Below are positions 1 to 9,157 of a DNA stretch of 64,000 nt, piece after piece. The stretch spans positions 238,576,978 to 238,640,977 of the forward strand of contig NC_090320.1 in NCBI RefSeq assembly GCF_040869045.1, written 5' to 3'. Positions within the stretch are counted from its first letter, which is position 1. The number at the start of each line of letters is the position of its first letter. The stretch is from Eurosta solidaginis (lineage: Eukaryota; Arthropoda; Insecta; Diptera; Tephritidae). The position numbers were made by a program, and so were the translations under genes. The notes beneath the pieces were generated by a model that saw only the letters and a program-made list of their open reading frames with translations, ran no database searches and was not told where the DNA came from.

Positions 1-720
1 GTCATATTGGGAGTGGACTTCTTGGTTGACCAAGACATCAGGATCGATATGCGGAGAAAAATTATGCGATATAAGAACCAGGACATACCACTTAACTTTA
101 GTTTGCAAAAAGGGTTCAGCAGTAATAGGATACTGGTGGAAAAGACTCGACAAAGACCACAAAAGTCAAAGGCAAAAGTTGATAGATCGAATGGGCCAAT
201 TAAAGCGAAATCAAAGGTACCTGCGAGAAAAGAACTGGCATTGACAAACCCTCATGGACGCACTAAAACGACTTAAAGAATTTTCCAGGAAGAATGCAAG
301 TGTGGTTTCAAGCCAGCGCGCACTACTGTTGTGAAACGTCAAGACGATACTGATGATGCAAAGTCAATCCGTCAAGATCAAGCTCTGCGAAGTAGTTCTT
401 CATTGGCCAAGCAACAGTGTGCGAGGGAACGACCCAGGATAATGAGTAGTAAGATGAAACACAGGTACGACAAGGAAAATAATTTGGAAGGTTTCTGGGA
501 GGGAGATTTGGTACTGCTATACAACCCTCACCGGCGGAAAGGTGTTCCATCCAAATATCGATGCAGTTGGGAAGGCCCGTACAGAGTTGGGAAGACGATC
601 AGTGATGTCATCTACCGCATACAAGCAATTGGAAAAGCACGAAATAGAAGAGTGGTACATTTGGCGATGCTAGCAGCGTTTAGATCGAGAGATTTGTCTG
701 ATCGGAACGATCAGACTTAG
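1..720 (+). pseudogene. Ty3/gypsy pol remnant: protease end joined to integrase C-terminus
   Basis: One reading frame runs from base 1 to the stop at 718-720, broken by a single in-frame TAA at 274-276. The first ~20 residues (VILGVDFL, then IRID and YKNQDIPL) look like the C-terminal part of a gypsy retropepsin. From about 430 on, the frame has the integrase C-terminal (GPY/F-type) pattern: KMKHRYDKENN, GDLVLLYNP, WEGPYRV, VIYRIQ and RVVHLAMLAAF. The reverse transcriptase, RNase H and integrase catalytic core that should lie between are missing, so this copy has a large internal deletion and cannot be autonomous. It sits directly upstream of a purine-rich tract and a gypsy LTR, which fixes it as the 3' end of the element. 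The 5' part lies outside the window. Confidence 0.8.
696..716 (+). other. Perfect 9-bp hairpin at the end of gypsy pol
   Basis: GTCTGATCG, then GAA, then CGATCAGAC: a perfect 9-bp stem with a three-base loop, ending two bases before the pol stop codon and about 15 bases before the LTR. Its role is unknown. It could be an RNA structure near the polypurine tract or simply codon composition. Confidence 0.6.
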
Positions 721-731
721 GTGGAGGGCAG

Positions 732-756
732 TGTAACGAATGTTAGCAGCACTGAG
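732..756 (+). repeat. Ty3/gypsy 3' LTR, left fragment
   Basis: Begins TGTAACGAATG directly after the purine-rich run AGGTGGAGGGCAG (719-731), which is the likely plus-strand primer. The LTR is cut after 25 bases by the BEL element and resumes at 7518. Its end (TTCGTTACA at 8100-8108) is the inverted complement of its start, as expected for an LTR. Confidence 0.8.
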
Positions 757-1389
757 TGTTCAGGCACTAGAGACCTCAATGGGTTAAAAACAAAACCAAC
801 GGAAGAATCATCCGATCGACAGTTTTGTTATTGTCGTTTGCCCTTGAATATTAGGCAAATTGTTTTCGTAACAACAGCGCAAAACTGTTCCGTTCTGCCT
901 TCATAGGTACATGCAAAACATGCATACATACATACACCATCACTCATCGTAGCTGCAGCAACAAAATATGTCATAAAATCATGCCATTTCTTCGTCTTCG
1001 CCACCCACACCGGTCATCATCGCTTTACATGTAACAGTTGCTATTGTCGTGACCGCAAAGACAATAACAACACGCAGTATCTTCGAAAAAGCTCACTTTG
1101 GTATACCACAGCATAACTTGAACTCCAATGAAATTATTGAAAAGGAATCAAGTTCAGTTAATTAGCAATCAACATCGCGCAAACATCATCGTCGTCGCTG
1201 GTACATACAATTTCGTGGAAATTACGGTCCGCTTATTAAACATAATATTAAAAACAAATATAGTTGTGCAAAATTTTAATATTACATAACCAAGTTAGAA
1301 AATAAGAAACTTATACGAAGTGAATTAAAGGTTAATAAATTGAATTGAATACCCCACAAGGGAGAGAAAAAAGCTTCTTTTCCTCACCA
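757..1389 (+). repeat. BEL 5' LTR
   Basis: 633 bp, matching the 3' LTR except at two positions. A polyadenylation-type AATAAA lies at 1334-1339, close to the 3' end. Short TG and CA termini are as expected for an LTR. Confidence 0.93.
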
Positions 1390-1396
1390 TAAAATC

Positions 1397-1413
1397 TGGT
1401 CCTTCGAGCCGGA
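1397..1413 (+). promoter_or_regulatory. Putative BEL primer-binding site
   Basis: TGGTCCTTCGAGCCGGA starts 7 bases after the 5' LTR, where the tRNA primer anneals in LTR elements. The short offset is usual in BEL/Pao elements. The tRNA was not identified. Confidence 0.65.
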
Positions 1414-1494
1414 TCTCCGGCTCAAGAGACACCTCGTTTTCGCTAAATTCGTGCATCATTAAATTATAATTAAAATATAAATTAATTTAAAACC

Positions 1495-1722
1495 ATGAGC
1501 GAATCGGGAGATGTTGAGGTGCAAATTCCTCAACACCGCGTCGAAGTTAGTCGCGACGTTCGCACAAAGATTTGTCAGCGAGATTCCATCGTGGCGCGTT
1601 TATATGCTCTAAATGTCGAGTCCCATCAACTCAATAATTTAACTATCGCCCATTTGGAGGCAAAACTTGCCCTTATCGAAAGGTATTATAATTCATTCGA
1701 TGAACGCAGTTGGAAATGTTAG
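1495..1722 (+). pseudogene. BEL Gag N-terminus, cut off by a frameshift
   Basis: An ATG at 1495 opens a 75-codon frame (starting MSESGDVEVQIPQHRV) that ends at a TAG at 1720-1722. It contains the helical N-terminal Gag segment typical of BEL/Pao (RLYALNVESHQLNNL, IALIERYYNSFDE-like). The long Gag-Pol frame overlaps it in another phase from 1710, with its first ATG at 1716. The two were probably once one frame, separated now by a single-base loss near 1707. Without that N-terminus the Gag would lack about 70 residues, so the copy may be inactive despite its young LTRs. A sequencing error or a programmed shift is also possible; no obvious slippery heptamer is visible. Confidence 0.75.
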
Positions 1723-4700
1723 ATGAGACCCAATTGCTCGAAGATCACCGCACCACAGTAGATGAAAGCTACTGCGACATCAAGGCACTATATGCAGGCA
1801 AATTGTCGAATCTTCGCTCAACATCAATAGATCCCGCTTTCAGCAGTACTCAAGTTGGTATACAATCATCGTATGCGCATCGCCCACATATGCACCTTCC
1901 AAAATTGAAGTTGTCAACTTTTAGTGGATGTCAACGTGAGTGGTTGGATTTCCATAATATGTTCACGGTGCTAGTAGATAAAAATCCTGATCTGGGTGAT
2001 GTTGAAAAGTTCCAGTATTTACGTTCAAGCTTAACTGGGTGTGCTGCTAGACTGATACAATCGTTGGAAGTGACCAGTGCTAACTACCAAAAGGCTTTGG
2101 AATTGCTAGAAGCCCGTTACGACAACAAGCGCATTATTTTCCAAGCCCACCTGCAGAACATCTTCGATAGTCAACGTTTAACAAACCCCAACGTTGCCAA
2201 TGTACGTGAATTCATCGACAAAATTAGCTCTAACATGCGGGCAATGCAAACAATGGCTAGTACAACACAAATTGCAGACGGTCTCATTCTATATCTGGTT
2301 GTATCAAAATTGGATCACAACACCCAAATGAAATGGGAGGAGGAAATAGCAGCAAAATGGGATCGAGCAGCACAGTCCCAAACTCTGAACCTACCCACGT
2401 GGGAGGATTTGGTGAAATTTTTGGAGCGTCGGTGCCAACTCATCGATATTGTTGATGTCAGTAAAGAAACACAGAAACCGCCTACTGGTACCGCAATGTC
2501 GTCCAATTCAGCGGCAAAAACTCACAAACCCACAAAACAATTATCGTTCGTGGCTACGCATAAACAACAAAAATGCAACCTGTGTGATGAAGTTGCAAGT
2601 CACAATGTTTTCAACTGCACTTCCTTTATGAAACTTACGCCTAGTTCGCGGTATGACCTAGCAAAGAAAAAAATACTTTGTTTAAACTGTTTGGGCTTAA
2701 ATCATACATCAAAGGAGTGCCCATCATCGCGTAGGTGTCAAGTGTGTCATGTCAGCCATCATACGCTGCTCCATCGAGATCAGTCAACAACACCATCGTC
2801 GTCACAAACTGCGCCTCCAGTCCAACCTCCGTCATCGTCTTCGTCACCAGCAATCGATTTGCCCTCATCATCGAAACCAACAGTCCTTCAGGCATGTTAC
2901 AACACAGATTACGTCATATTAGCCACAGCCATGGTGCAGCTACGCAATCCATCAGGCATAACAGTACAAGCGCGGGTATTGCTTGACTCAGCTTCGCAGT
3001 TACACTTCATCACCGAACGCATGGCCCAATCGCTTCGACTGAATCGTAAAAAGCTTTCCCTGGAAATTAGTGGCATCGGTCTATGTGGTACTAAAGCGCA
3101 ATATGTATGTAAGGTTGAGTTGCGATCGTCTCATACATCATATACATCCACAATTGATGCTATCATCGTACAAACAATAACACAATTCCAGCCACGAACT
3201 ACGTTAGATATTAGCTCCTGGAAAATGCCAAGGAATATCTCCCTAGCTGATGAGGGCTTTTATAGGCCGGGGCCTGTAGACCTTCTCCTAGGCGCGAGCG
3301 TGTTTTACGAGTTACTCATGGTAGGCCAAATTCGACTTTGCCACGAACTACCATTATTACAGAAAACAAAACTTGGTTGGGTGGTAGCGGGTGCTGTCAC
3401 CAATCACTCACCACTTGCTTCGGCTGCACTAGTAACTTCGTATAACACTTCGGTTGGCACAGATTGTTTCTTATCCACTACCAAACTTTCGCAATTATCG
3501 TTAGCCTCGTCACAACACAAAACGGAATCCCTATCACTGGAGCCATCCTGTGATGAAATCTTAGAGCGTTTTTGGCAACTAGAGCAGCAGTCACTACCCT
3601 CTAAGGTACTAACTTTGAGCGAGATGGAGTGTGAAAGGCACTTCCTTGAAACAACCAAAAGATGTCCAACTACAGGTAAATTCATCGTAAGGCTTCCGTT
3701 CAAAGAAGCACCACAATCACTAGGCAGTTCCCTCGACATAGCTCTTCGTCGCCTTTTGTCCACTGAATCAAAACTACGTCGCAACAAGAATTTACAAGCC
3801 GACTACACCGCGTTTATGCAGGAATATATAGATCTCGCGCATATGATACGCATGCCATTGCCCAGCGGCGCAGTTAACTATATTCCTCACCATGCGGTTC
3901 TCAAATTAGATAGCAGTACAACTAAAATACGCGTTGTCTTTGATGCATCATGTCGGACAACGAATGGCAAATCTCTTAATGACTTACTACGTGTTGGGCC
4001 AACTATTCAAGACGATGTTTTCTCGATTCTTGTTAGATTCCGCACACATATCTTCGTTCTAATGGCCGATATCGCCAAGATGTATAGGCAAATTTTGGTT
4101 GACCACCATGATGCAAAGTATCAGTGCATATTGTGGCGGGATGTAGACGGCGGCAAAATAAGCACATATCAATTACAAACGGTTACCTATGGAACTGCGT
4201 GTGCACCGTACCTAGCAACCAAGTGTTTGCAACAGCTGGCAGATGAGCACACTTCAACACATCCCATTGGCTCGGAGGTAGTACGTCGCGATTTCTACGT
4301 AGACAATCTGATGACCGGAGCATCCACCGTTCAGGAGTTGAGAGAAATCAAGAATCAAGTAGTTGATATCCTAGCTCGTGGTGGATTTCCGTTAAGAAAG
4401 TTTGCATGCAACGATCTGCGTACCATATCAGATATACCACTTACTGATCGAGAAGATATAATTCAACTTGATGACATCGATTACATAAAAGCGCTGGGCC
4501 TACGATGGTCACCCTCATTAGATTGTTTTTTGTTTAAATACACACAACCCCCATTATCAGCAAAGGTGACTAAAAGAACCATACTGTCTCACATCGCTCG
4601 CTTCTTTGATCCATTGGGGTTGCTCAACCCAATCGTCGTCACTTGTAAGGTTCTAATGCAACAACTATGGAAGCTTCGTTTGCATTGGGATGAAAGCGTA

Positions 4701-6893
4701 CCATCCTGCTTATACACAGAGTGGCAATCATTTTGCGAGCAACTACCCCTAGTCGAAAACATCAGAGTGGCCAGGTTAGTACAATTTGGGAATGAATGTA
4801 CCTTTCATGCCTTTGCAGATGCCAGCACCAAGGCATATGGAGCCTGCATATATGTGGTTTCGCAGTCCGAGGGGTCATATCGGTCAGCGCTTTTGTGCGC
4901 AAAGTCTCGAGTTGCGCCCACTAAAGAAGTGAGTCTACCGCGGCTGGAGCTTTGCGCGGCGTTACTGTTAAGTGAATTATTAGATTCCGTTTGCAATCTA
5001 CTCCATCCAAACCCGCTCAGTCTACACTGCTGGACAGATTCAATGGTTGCACTTGCATGGATTAGTGGCGAACCGTCAAGATGGGCGACTTTCGTCAGTA
5101 ACAGGGTGTCAATCATTCAAGCACTCACATTGAAATTTAAGTGGCATCATGTTCCGGGCCAGCTGAACCCAGCAGATATTTTATCTCGTGGCGTTACACC
5201 AAAGAATCTTCTCGACAACAATTTGTGGTTCAATGGTCCAAACTTCATCGTTCAACCAAATGAGCATTGGCCACAAGCAGCAGTTAGCCCAACCGAACTG
5301 CCAGAACAACGCAAACAACAAACGGTGTTAGTAGCAACACCTACTCAAGACATGGTCGCCGAACTTAAGTTTGTCAACAATTACAACAAGGTGCTTCGAA
5401 TATTTTGCTATGTACACCGCTTCATCGATGCAAGTCGCAGTAAAAGCAATCGAAATGGCAATATCGACGTTGCAGAAATGAACAACGCCCTACACACTGT
5501 TTGTCGCCTTATTCAACAGCAAACATTCATCGACGAGCGAAGGCAACTCCAAGCTAGTAACACAGTATCGCGAAAATCATCGTTGGCCCAATTGTCACCT
5601 TTTCTTCATGAAGGTCTCATCAGGGTCGGAGGTCGCCTCAGAAACGCAACTCTTCCGTTCGACGAAAAGCATCCTATATTGCTACCAAAAAATCATCCCT
5701 TCGTATCGTCAATCATACTCCACCTCCATCGACAATATCTCCACGCTGGGGATCAGACTTTACACAGCATTGTACGAGAAAGGTTTTGGATTATAAACGG
5801 ACGTAACGTCATCCGTCAGGTAATACATAAATGCCTCACTTGTTACAAATTTCGTCCCATTTTAGCAGAGCAGATAATGGGCTCCCTGCCTAAAGATAGG
5901 GTGACTCAATATTCTCCATTCGAAGTAACAGGGGTGGATTATTGTGGTCCTCTACTCATGACGCAAAAAATAAGAGGAAAATCACCCATAAAGGCATATC
6001 TGGCCGTTTTCATCTGCTTCAGTTCCAAGGCCATCCATCTGGAGCTAGTACCCGATCTCACATCAGCAGCATTTATCGCAGCGTTGAGGCGTTTCATCGC
6101 TCGTCGCGGAAGATGTAGGGTTATCTATTCAGATAACGCAACAAACTTTGTAGGCGCTAATCGAGAGCTTCGAGAACTCCTTCAACAATTCGTGTCACAA
6201 CAACATTATGATGACGTACAACAGGCTTGCTGTGAAAACGCTATCGAGTGGAAGTTTATACCACCCCGCTCGCCGCACTTCGGTGGCCTCTGGGAGAGCG
6301 CAGTAAAGCAAGCCAAACATTATTTACGAAGAGCCATTGGAGCTCATATTCTAACGCACGATGAATTGCACACAATTTGTTGCCAGGCTGAAGCGATTAT
6401 TAACAGCCGACCATTAACGCCCATGACCAGCTGTCCCGATGATATGCGCCCCATAACACCAGCTCACCTTCTTATTGGTCGCTCACTCACTAGCATACCA
6501 GAGTCATCGCTCTCGTCATCAAACCCAGGCGCATTGAAGCGCTATCAACTATCGCAATGGATACAACAGCAATTTTGGGAACGATGGAGCAAAGAATACT
6601 TGCGAGAATTACAACAACGAACAAAGTGGAAAACCCAATTACCAAATTTGCAGCCAAATGATTTGGTTTTATTGCAGGAAGACAATACTCCCCCATTAAA
6701 ATGGCCTATGGGCCGCATTGTTGAAACAATCACAGGCATAGATGGAAAGGTGCGTGTTGTTCTCGTAAAAACAGCGACGGGCATTCATAGGAGGGCAATA
6801 ACGAGAGTCGCCAAGCTACCAGTCGACGCAAGTGCTCAAATCTCTCTGGGAGGCCACACTTCCCATGGGGGGGGGAGGATGTTCAGGCACTAG
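1716..6893 (+). CDS. BEL/Pao Gag-Pol polyprotein (1,725 residues)
   Basis: This is an uninterrupted frame encoding the replication machinery of the element. In order: a Gag region with the DUF1759-type motif LPKLKLSTFSG near residue 60; two zinc-knuckle-like clusters near residues 289-345 (CNLC, CLNCLGLNHTSKECP); an aspartic protease near residue 425 (LLDSASQLHFIT, where Ala replaces the usual Gly of D-S/T-G); reverse transcriptase from about 740 (RVVFDASC, ADIAKMYRQI, active site FYVDN); RNase H near 1030 (FADASTKAYGA); an integrase HHCC finger at about 1340-1380; the DDE core (D in VTGVDYCG, D in IYSDNATNF, E in GGLWESAV); and a C-terminal DUF5641-like domain with WPMGRIVE. Order and length fit a complete BEL/Pao. 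The stop codon lies 14 bases inside the 3' LTR. Confidence 0.93.
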   Translation: MLDETQLLEDHRTTVDESYCDIKALYAGKLSNLRSTSIDPAFSSTQVGIQSSYAHRPHMHLPKLKLSTFSGCQREWLDFHNMFTVLVDKNPDLGDVEKFQYLRSSLTGCAARLIQSLEVTSANYQKALELLEARYDNKRIIFQAHLQNIFDSQRLTNPNVANVREFIDKISSNMRAMQTMASTTQIADGLILYLVVSKLDHNTQMKWEEEIAAKWDRAAQSQTLNLPTWEDLVKFLERRCQLIDIVDVSKETQKPPTGTAMSSNSAAKTHKPTKQLSFVATHKQQKCNLCDEVASHNVFNCTSFMKLTPSSRYDLAKKKILCLNCLGLNHTSKECPSSRRCQVCHVSHHTLLHRDQSTTPSSSQTAPPVQPPSSSSSPAIDLPSSSKPTVLQACYNTDYVILATAMVQLRNPSGITVQARVLLDSASQLHFITERMAQSLRLNRKKLSLEISGIGLCGTKAQYVCKVELRSSHTSYTSTIDAIIVQTITQFQPRTTLDISSWKMPRNISLADEGFYRPGPVDLLLGASVFYELLMVGQIRLCHELPLLQKTKLGWVVAGAVTNHSPLASAALVTSYNTSVGTDCFLSTTKLSQLSLASSQHKTESLSLEPSCDEILERFWQLEQQSLPSKVLTLSEMECERHFLETTKRCPTTGKFIVRLPFKEAPQSLGSSLDIALRRLLSTESKLRRNKNLQADYTAFMQEYIDLAHMIRMPLPSGAVNYIPHHAVLKLDSSTTKIRVVFDASCRTTNGKSLNDLLRVGPTIQDDVFSILVRFRTHIFVLMADIAKMYRQILVDHHDAKYQCILWRDVDGGKISTYQLQTVTYGTACAPYLATKCLQQLADEHTSTHPIGSEVVRRDFYVDNLMTGASTVQELREIKNQVVDILARGGFPLRKFACNDLRTISDIPLTDREDIIQLDDIDYIKALGLRWSPSLDCFLFKYTQPPLSAKVTKRTILSHIARFFDPLGLLNPIVVTCKVLMQQLWKLRLHWDESVPSCLYTEWQSFCEQLPLVENIRVARLVQFGNECTFHAFADASTKAYGACIYVVSQSEGSYRSALLCAKSRVAPTKEVSLPRLELCAALLLSELLDSVCNLLHPNPLSLHCWTDSMVALAWISGEPSRWATFVSNRVSIIQALTLKFKWHHVPGQLNPADILSRGVTPKNLLDNNLWFNGPNFIVQPNEHWPQAAVSPTELPEQRKQQTVLVATPTQDMVAELKFVNNYNKVLRIFCYVHRFIDASRSKSNRNGNIDVAEMNNALHTVCRLIQQQTFIDERRQLQASNTVSRKSSLAQLSPFLHEGLIRVGGRLRNATLPFDEKHPILLPKNHPFVSSIILHLHRQYLHAGDQTLHSIVRERFWIINGRNVIRQVIHKCLTCYKFRPILAEQIMGSLPKDRVTQYSPFEVTGVDYCGPLLMTQKIRGKSPIKAYLAVFICFSSKAIHLELVPDLTSAAFIAALRRFIARRGRCRVIYSDNATNFVGANRELRELLQQFVSQQHYDDVQQACCENAIEWKFIPPRSPHFGGLWESAVKQAKHYLRRAIGAHILTHDELHTICCQAEAIINSRPLTPMTSCPDDMRPITPAHLLIGRSLTSIPESSLSSSNPGALKRYQLSQWIQQQFWERWSKEYLRELQQRTKWKTQLPNLQPNDLVLLQEDNTPPLKWPMGRIVETITGIDGKVRVVLVKTATGIHRRAITRVAKLPVDASAQISLGGHTSHGGGRMFRH
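6865..6879 (+). promoter_or_regulatory. BEL polypurine tract
   Basis: An AT followed by a run of ten G and AGGA lies immediately before the 3' LTR. This is the expected site of plus-strand priming. Confidence 0.75.
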
Positions 6894-7512
6894 AGACCTC
6901 AATGGGTTAAAAACAAAACCAACGGAAGAATCATCCGATCGACAGTTTTGTTATTGTCGTTTGCCCTTGAATATTAGGCAAATTGTTTTCGTAACAACAG
7001 CGCAAAACTGTTCCGTTCTGCCTTCATAGGTACATGCAAAACATGCATACATACATACACCATCACTCATCGTAGCTGCAGCAACAAAATATGTCATAAA
7101 ATCATGCCATTTCTTCGTCTTCGCCACCCACACCGGTCATCATCGCTTTACATGTAACAGTTGCTATTGTCGTGACCGCAAAGACAATAACAACACGCAG
7201 TATCTTCGAAAAAGCTCACTTTGGTATACCACAGCATAACTTGAACTCCAATGAAATTATTGAAAAGGAATCAAGTTCAGTTAATTAGCAATCAACATCG
7301 CGCAAACATCATCGTCGTCGCTGGTACATACAATTTCGTGGAAATTACGGTCCGCTTATTAAACATAATACTAAAAACAAATATAGTTGTGCAAAATTGT
7401 AATATTACATAACCAAGTTAGAAAATAAGAAACTTATACGAAGTGAATTAAAGGTTAATAAATTGAATTGAATACCCCACAAGGGAGAGAAAAAAGCTTC
7501 TTTTCCTCACCA
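6880..7512 (+). repeat. BEL 3' LTR
   Basis: 633 bp, with two differences from the 5' LTR. AATAAA at 7457-7462. Directly followed by the CTGAG target duplication and then the rest of the gypsy LTR. Confidence 0.93.
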
Positions 7513-7517
7513 CTGAG

Positions 7518-8108
7518 CGATGCTATCGTCTCTAAGCCGATGCTAAGCAGTGACGTGAATGCACATCAATAATTCAATCATTATGTATCTACATAAATGA
7601 AACAATAACTCCGTCTACATATATGTACCATGTACGTATTCGAGCAGCGGAGAGTCAATGCACAAACACATGCATATATCTGAGATACTCATATAAGTAT
7701 GCAATGAGAAAAACTATAAAATTGTGCAATTGTAGTTACAGCTGAGAAGTTTGAGAGCTACTGGACTAGTAAATTCTGGAAGCACCTAGAAGATGCGAAG
7801 GTTGAAATCAAAGAGTATAAAAGGCGACAATTGTAGAGGCGTTGGAATTCAGTGTGATTTGAGTTGTCAAGCAGTTACGACTAAAACGATATCTAGCGAG
7901 CAATAGCAGTATTATTTTGAAAGTCAATTTCATTTAAGCTATCAGTTTGGTTATTAAGCTATTCGTTGCACAGTTTGAGTGTTATTGTGAAGTATTTTAA
8001 TAAAGGCCATTTTTCCATTATTCAATATTGGAGTTATTTATTCAACAGTTTAGCGATAGAAACCTAGCAAAAGGGCAAATAAGAGGATTTGCAAGTAAAT
8101 TCGTTACA
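7518..8108 (+). repeat. Ty3/gypsy 3' LTR, right fragment
   Basis: Continues the LTR begun at 732 once the BEL element and one CTGAG copy are removed, giving an LTR of about 616 bp. It holds a TATA box (TATAAAAG, 7816-7823) and AATAAA at 7999-8004, and ends TTCGTTACA. No gypsy internal sequence follows, so this is the outer (3') LTR. Confidence 0.8.
7816..7823 (+). promoter_or_regulatory. TATA box of the gypsy LTR
   Basis: TATAAAAG inside the LTR, about 183 bp upstream of the AATAAA, gives the usual U3-R order. The transcription start was not located. Confidence 0.5.
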
Positions 8109-8109
8109 A

Positions 8110-8737
8110 TATCAAAAATAACTGGGCTTTCATGCTTTGATCTCATATAGTTCCCTCTCTTGCTATGCACAAATTTCTATAAACTCGTTCTGAGTGTCTG
8201 GGGAAAGATAGCAAACTTGTAAACGTTTGTGCTGCTGTTGTGAAATACAAACTTTCTCCAAATGTTCTCTAAGTATCGGATCATGGCTTATGAAATCTTA
8301 GATGCCCGAAAAATTTCCATTGTTTCGATCACCAAGATATATACTTTCGCCTTTGAAATCTAGGCCTCTTTCATTATTCACGGCACCGATATCGAAGTTT
8401 AAATAATCTGGACTTTGATACAGAGTTGGTGGTATTGTTGGAAGACTTTTTGAAGAACCTTCATCAGTGTCACCACGAAAACTTTGCGATTTCCGATTCA
8501 TGTAAACATAAATTTTTGTTTGATGTTTTATTGTCACCTCACTGTTCGAACTCCCAGGCAAAAATTATTATCAATATCCTTGCTTTTGAAATTCGGCTTA
8601 AAATTTGCACATGGAACAACTAAAGACTCTCCTGATTTAAAAAAAAAATGTCTCAGTTCATCTAAATCGCGGGCCCCCTGAGAAACACCGGGTCCGGCGA
8701 GTATCCCCTCATTCCCCGTCCCCTGTCGTCGGGCCAG
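8110..8737 (-). pseudogene. hAT-like (DUF4371/ZMYM-type) transposase remnant with element end
   Basis: Read on the minus strand, 8561 to 8110 encodes FKGESIYLGDRNNGNFSGI, a stop, then DFISHDPILREHLEKV and YLSPDTQNEFIEI. This is the pattern of the DUF4371 region of ZMYM1-like hAT-derived proteins (a GNF-LE-IS-DP-L-EHL type block followed by YLS-TQNE). Two in-frame stops break it. The upstream end (8660-8737) is GC-rich and repeats, in inverted orientation, at 52352-52510, with the shared stretch about GCCGAATTTCAAAAGCA and a GGGCCC-rich terminus. These two copies define the same element family. The remainder of the transposase is missing, cut by the gypsy LTR at 8108. Confidence 0.55.
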
Positions 8738-8818
8738 TCTACATTATCAAAATATAAACTATAAGAATTATTAAGTGGAATAAAAGACGCACAGATGAAA
8801 AGTAAGTCATCCTCCACT

Positions 8819-9145
8819 TAACACAGCGTTGTCCTACTTTGTTTGAGTTGCATTAACTTGTCTATAGTTCCGAACTAGATAAATATTTCTACTTTGGGAC
8901 TAGTTGTTTTATTGGAACTATTTCGGTAGTTCCAAACTAGTGTTAAAACCGCAGCTTACTTGTTTTCTTGGTACTATTTCGTTGGTGCCGGACCGAAGAG
9001 AAATTGTAAATGCTGCTTCTAGTATGATGTTGGAGCATTTATCGATACCTCCGAGCCAGTGGGAAAGTTTTGGAGAAGAAATCATGCTCATAGTCGAAGT
9101 TAATTAAAGCTGATAGCAGTTTTTGTAGATAACATATTCTTCAAA
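8819..9145. repeat. Segmental duplicate, copy A, left part
   Basis: Aligns by eye with 54830-55152 upstream of the serine-protease homologue gene and with 35870-36076, for example AGTTGCATTAACTT, the TTGGTACTATTT block and GGAGAAGAAATCAT. Interrupted by a Helitron at 9146 and continues at 12557. No gene was seen in it. Confidence 0.75.
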
Positions 9146-9157
9146 TCTATATATATA

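Larger units (their letters stand above)
757..7512 (+). mobile_element. Complete BEL/Pao LTR retrotransposon
   Basis: Two 633-bp LTRs (757-1389 and 6880-7512) begin TGTTCAGG and end CTCACCA. I found two differences between them (1248 T/C and 1276 T/G, each against the 3' copy). The element is flanked by the 5-bp duplication CTGAG at 752-756 and 7513-7517. A primer-binding-like site follows the 5' LTR, a G-rich purine tract precedes the 3' LTR, and a single long Gag-Pol frame lies between. It is inserted in the 3' LTR of a gypsy element. The near-identity of the LTRs makes this one of the youngest insertions in the window. Confidence 0.95.
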
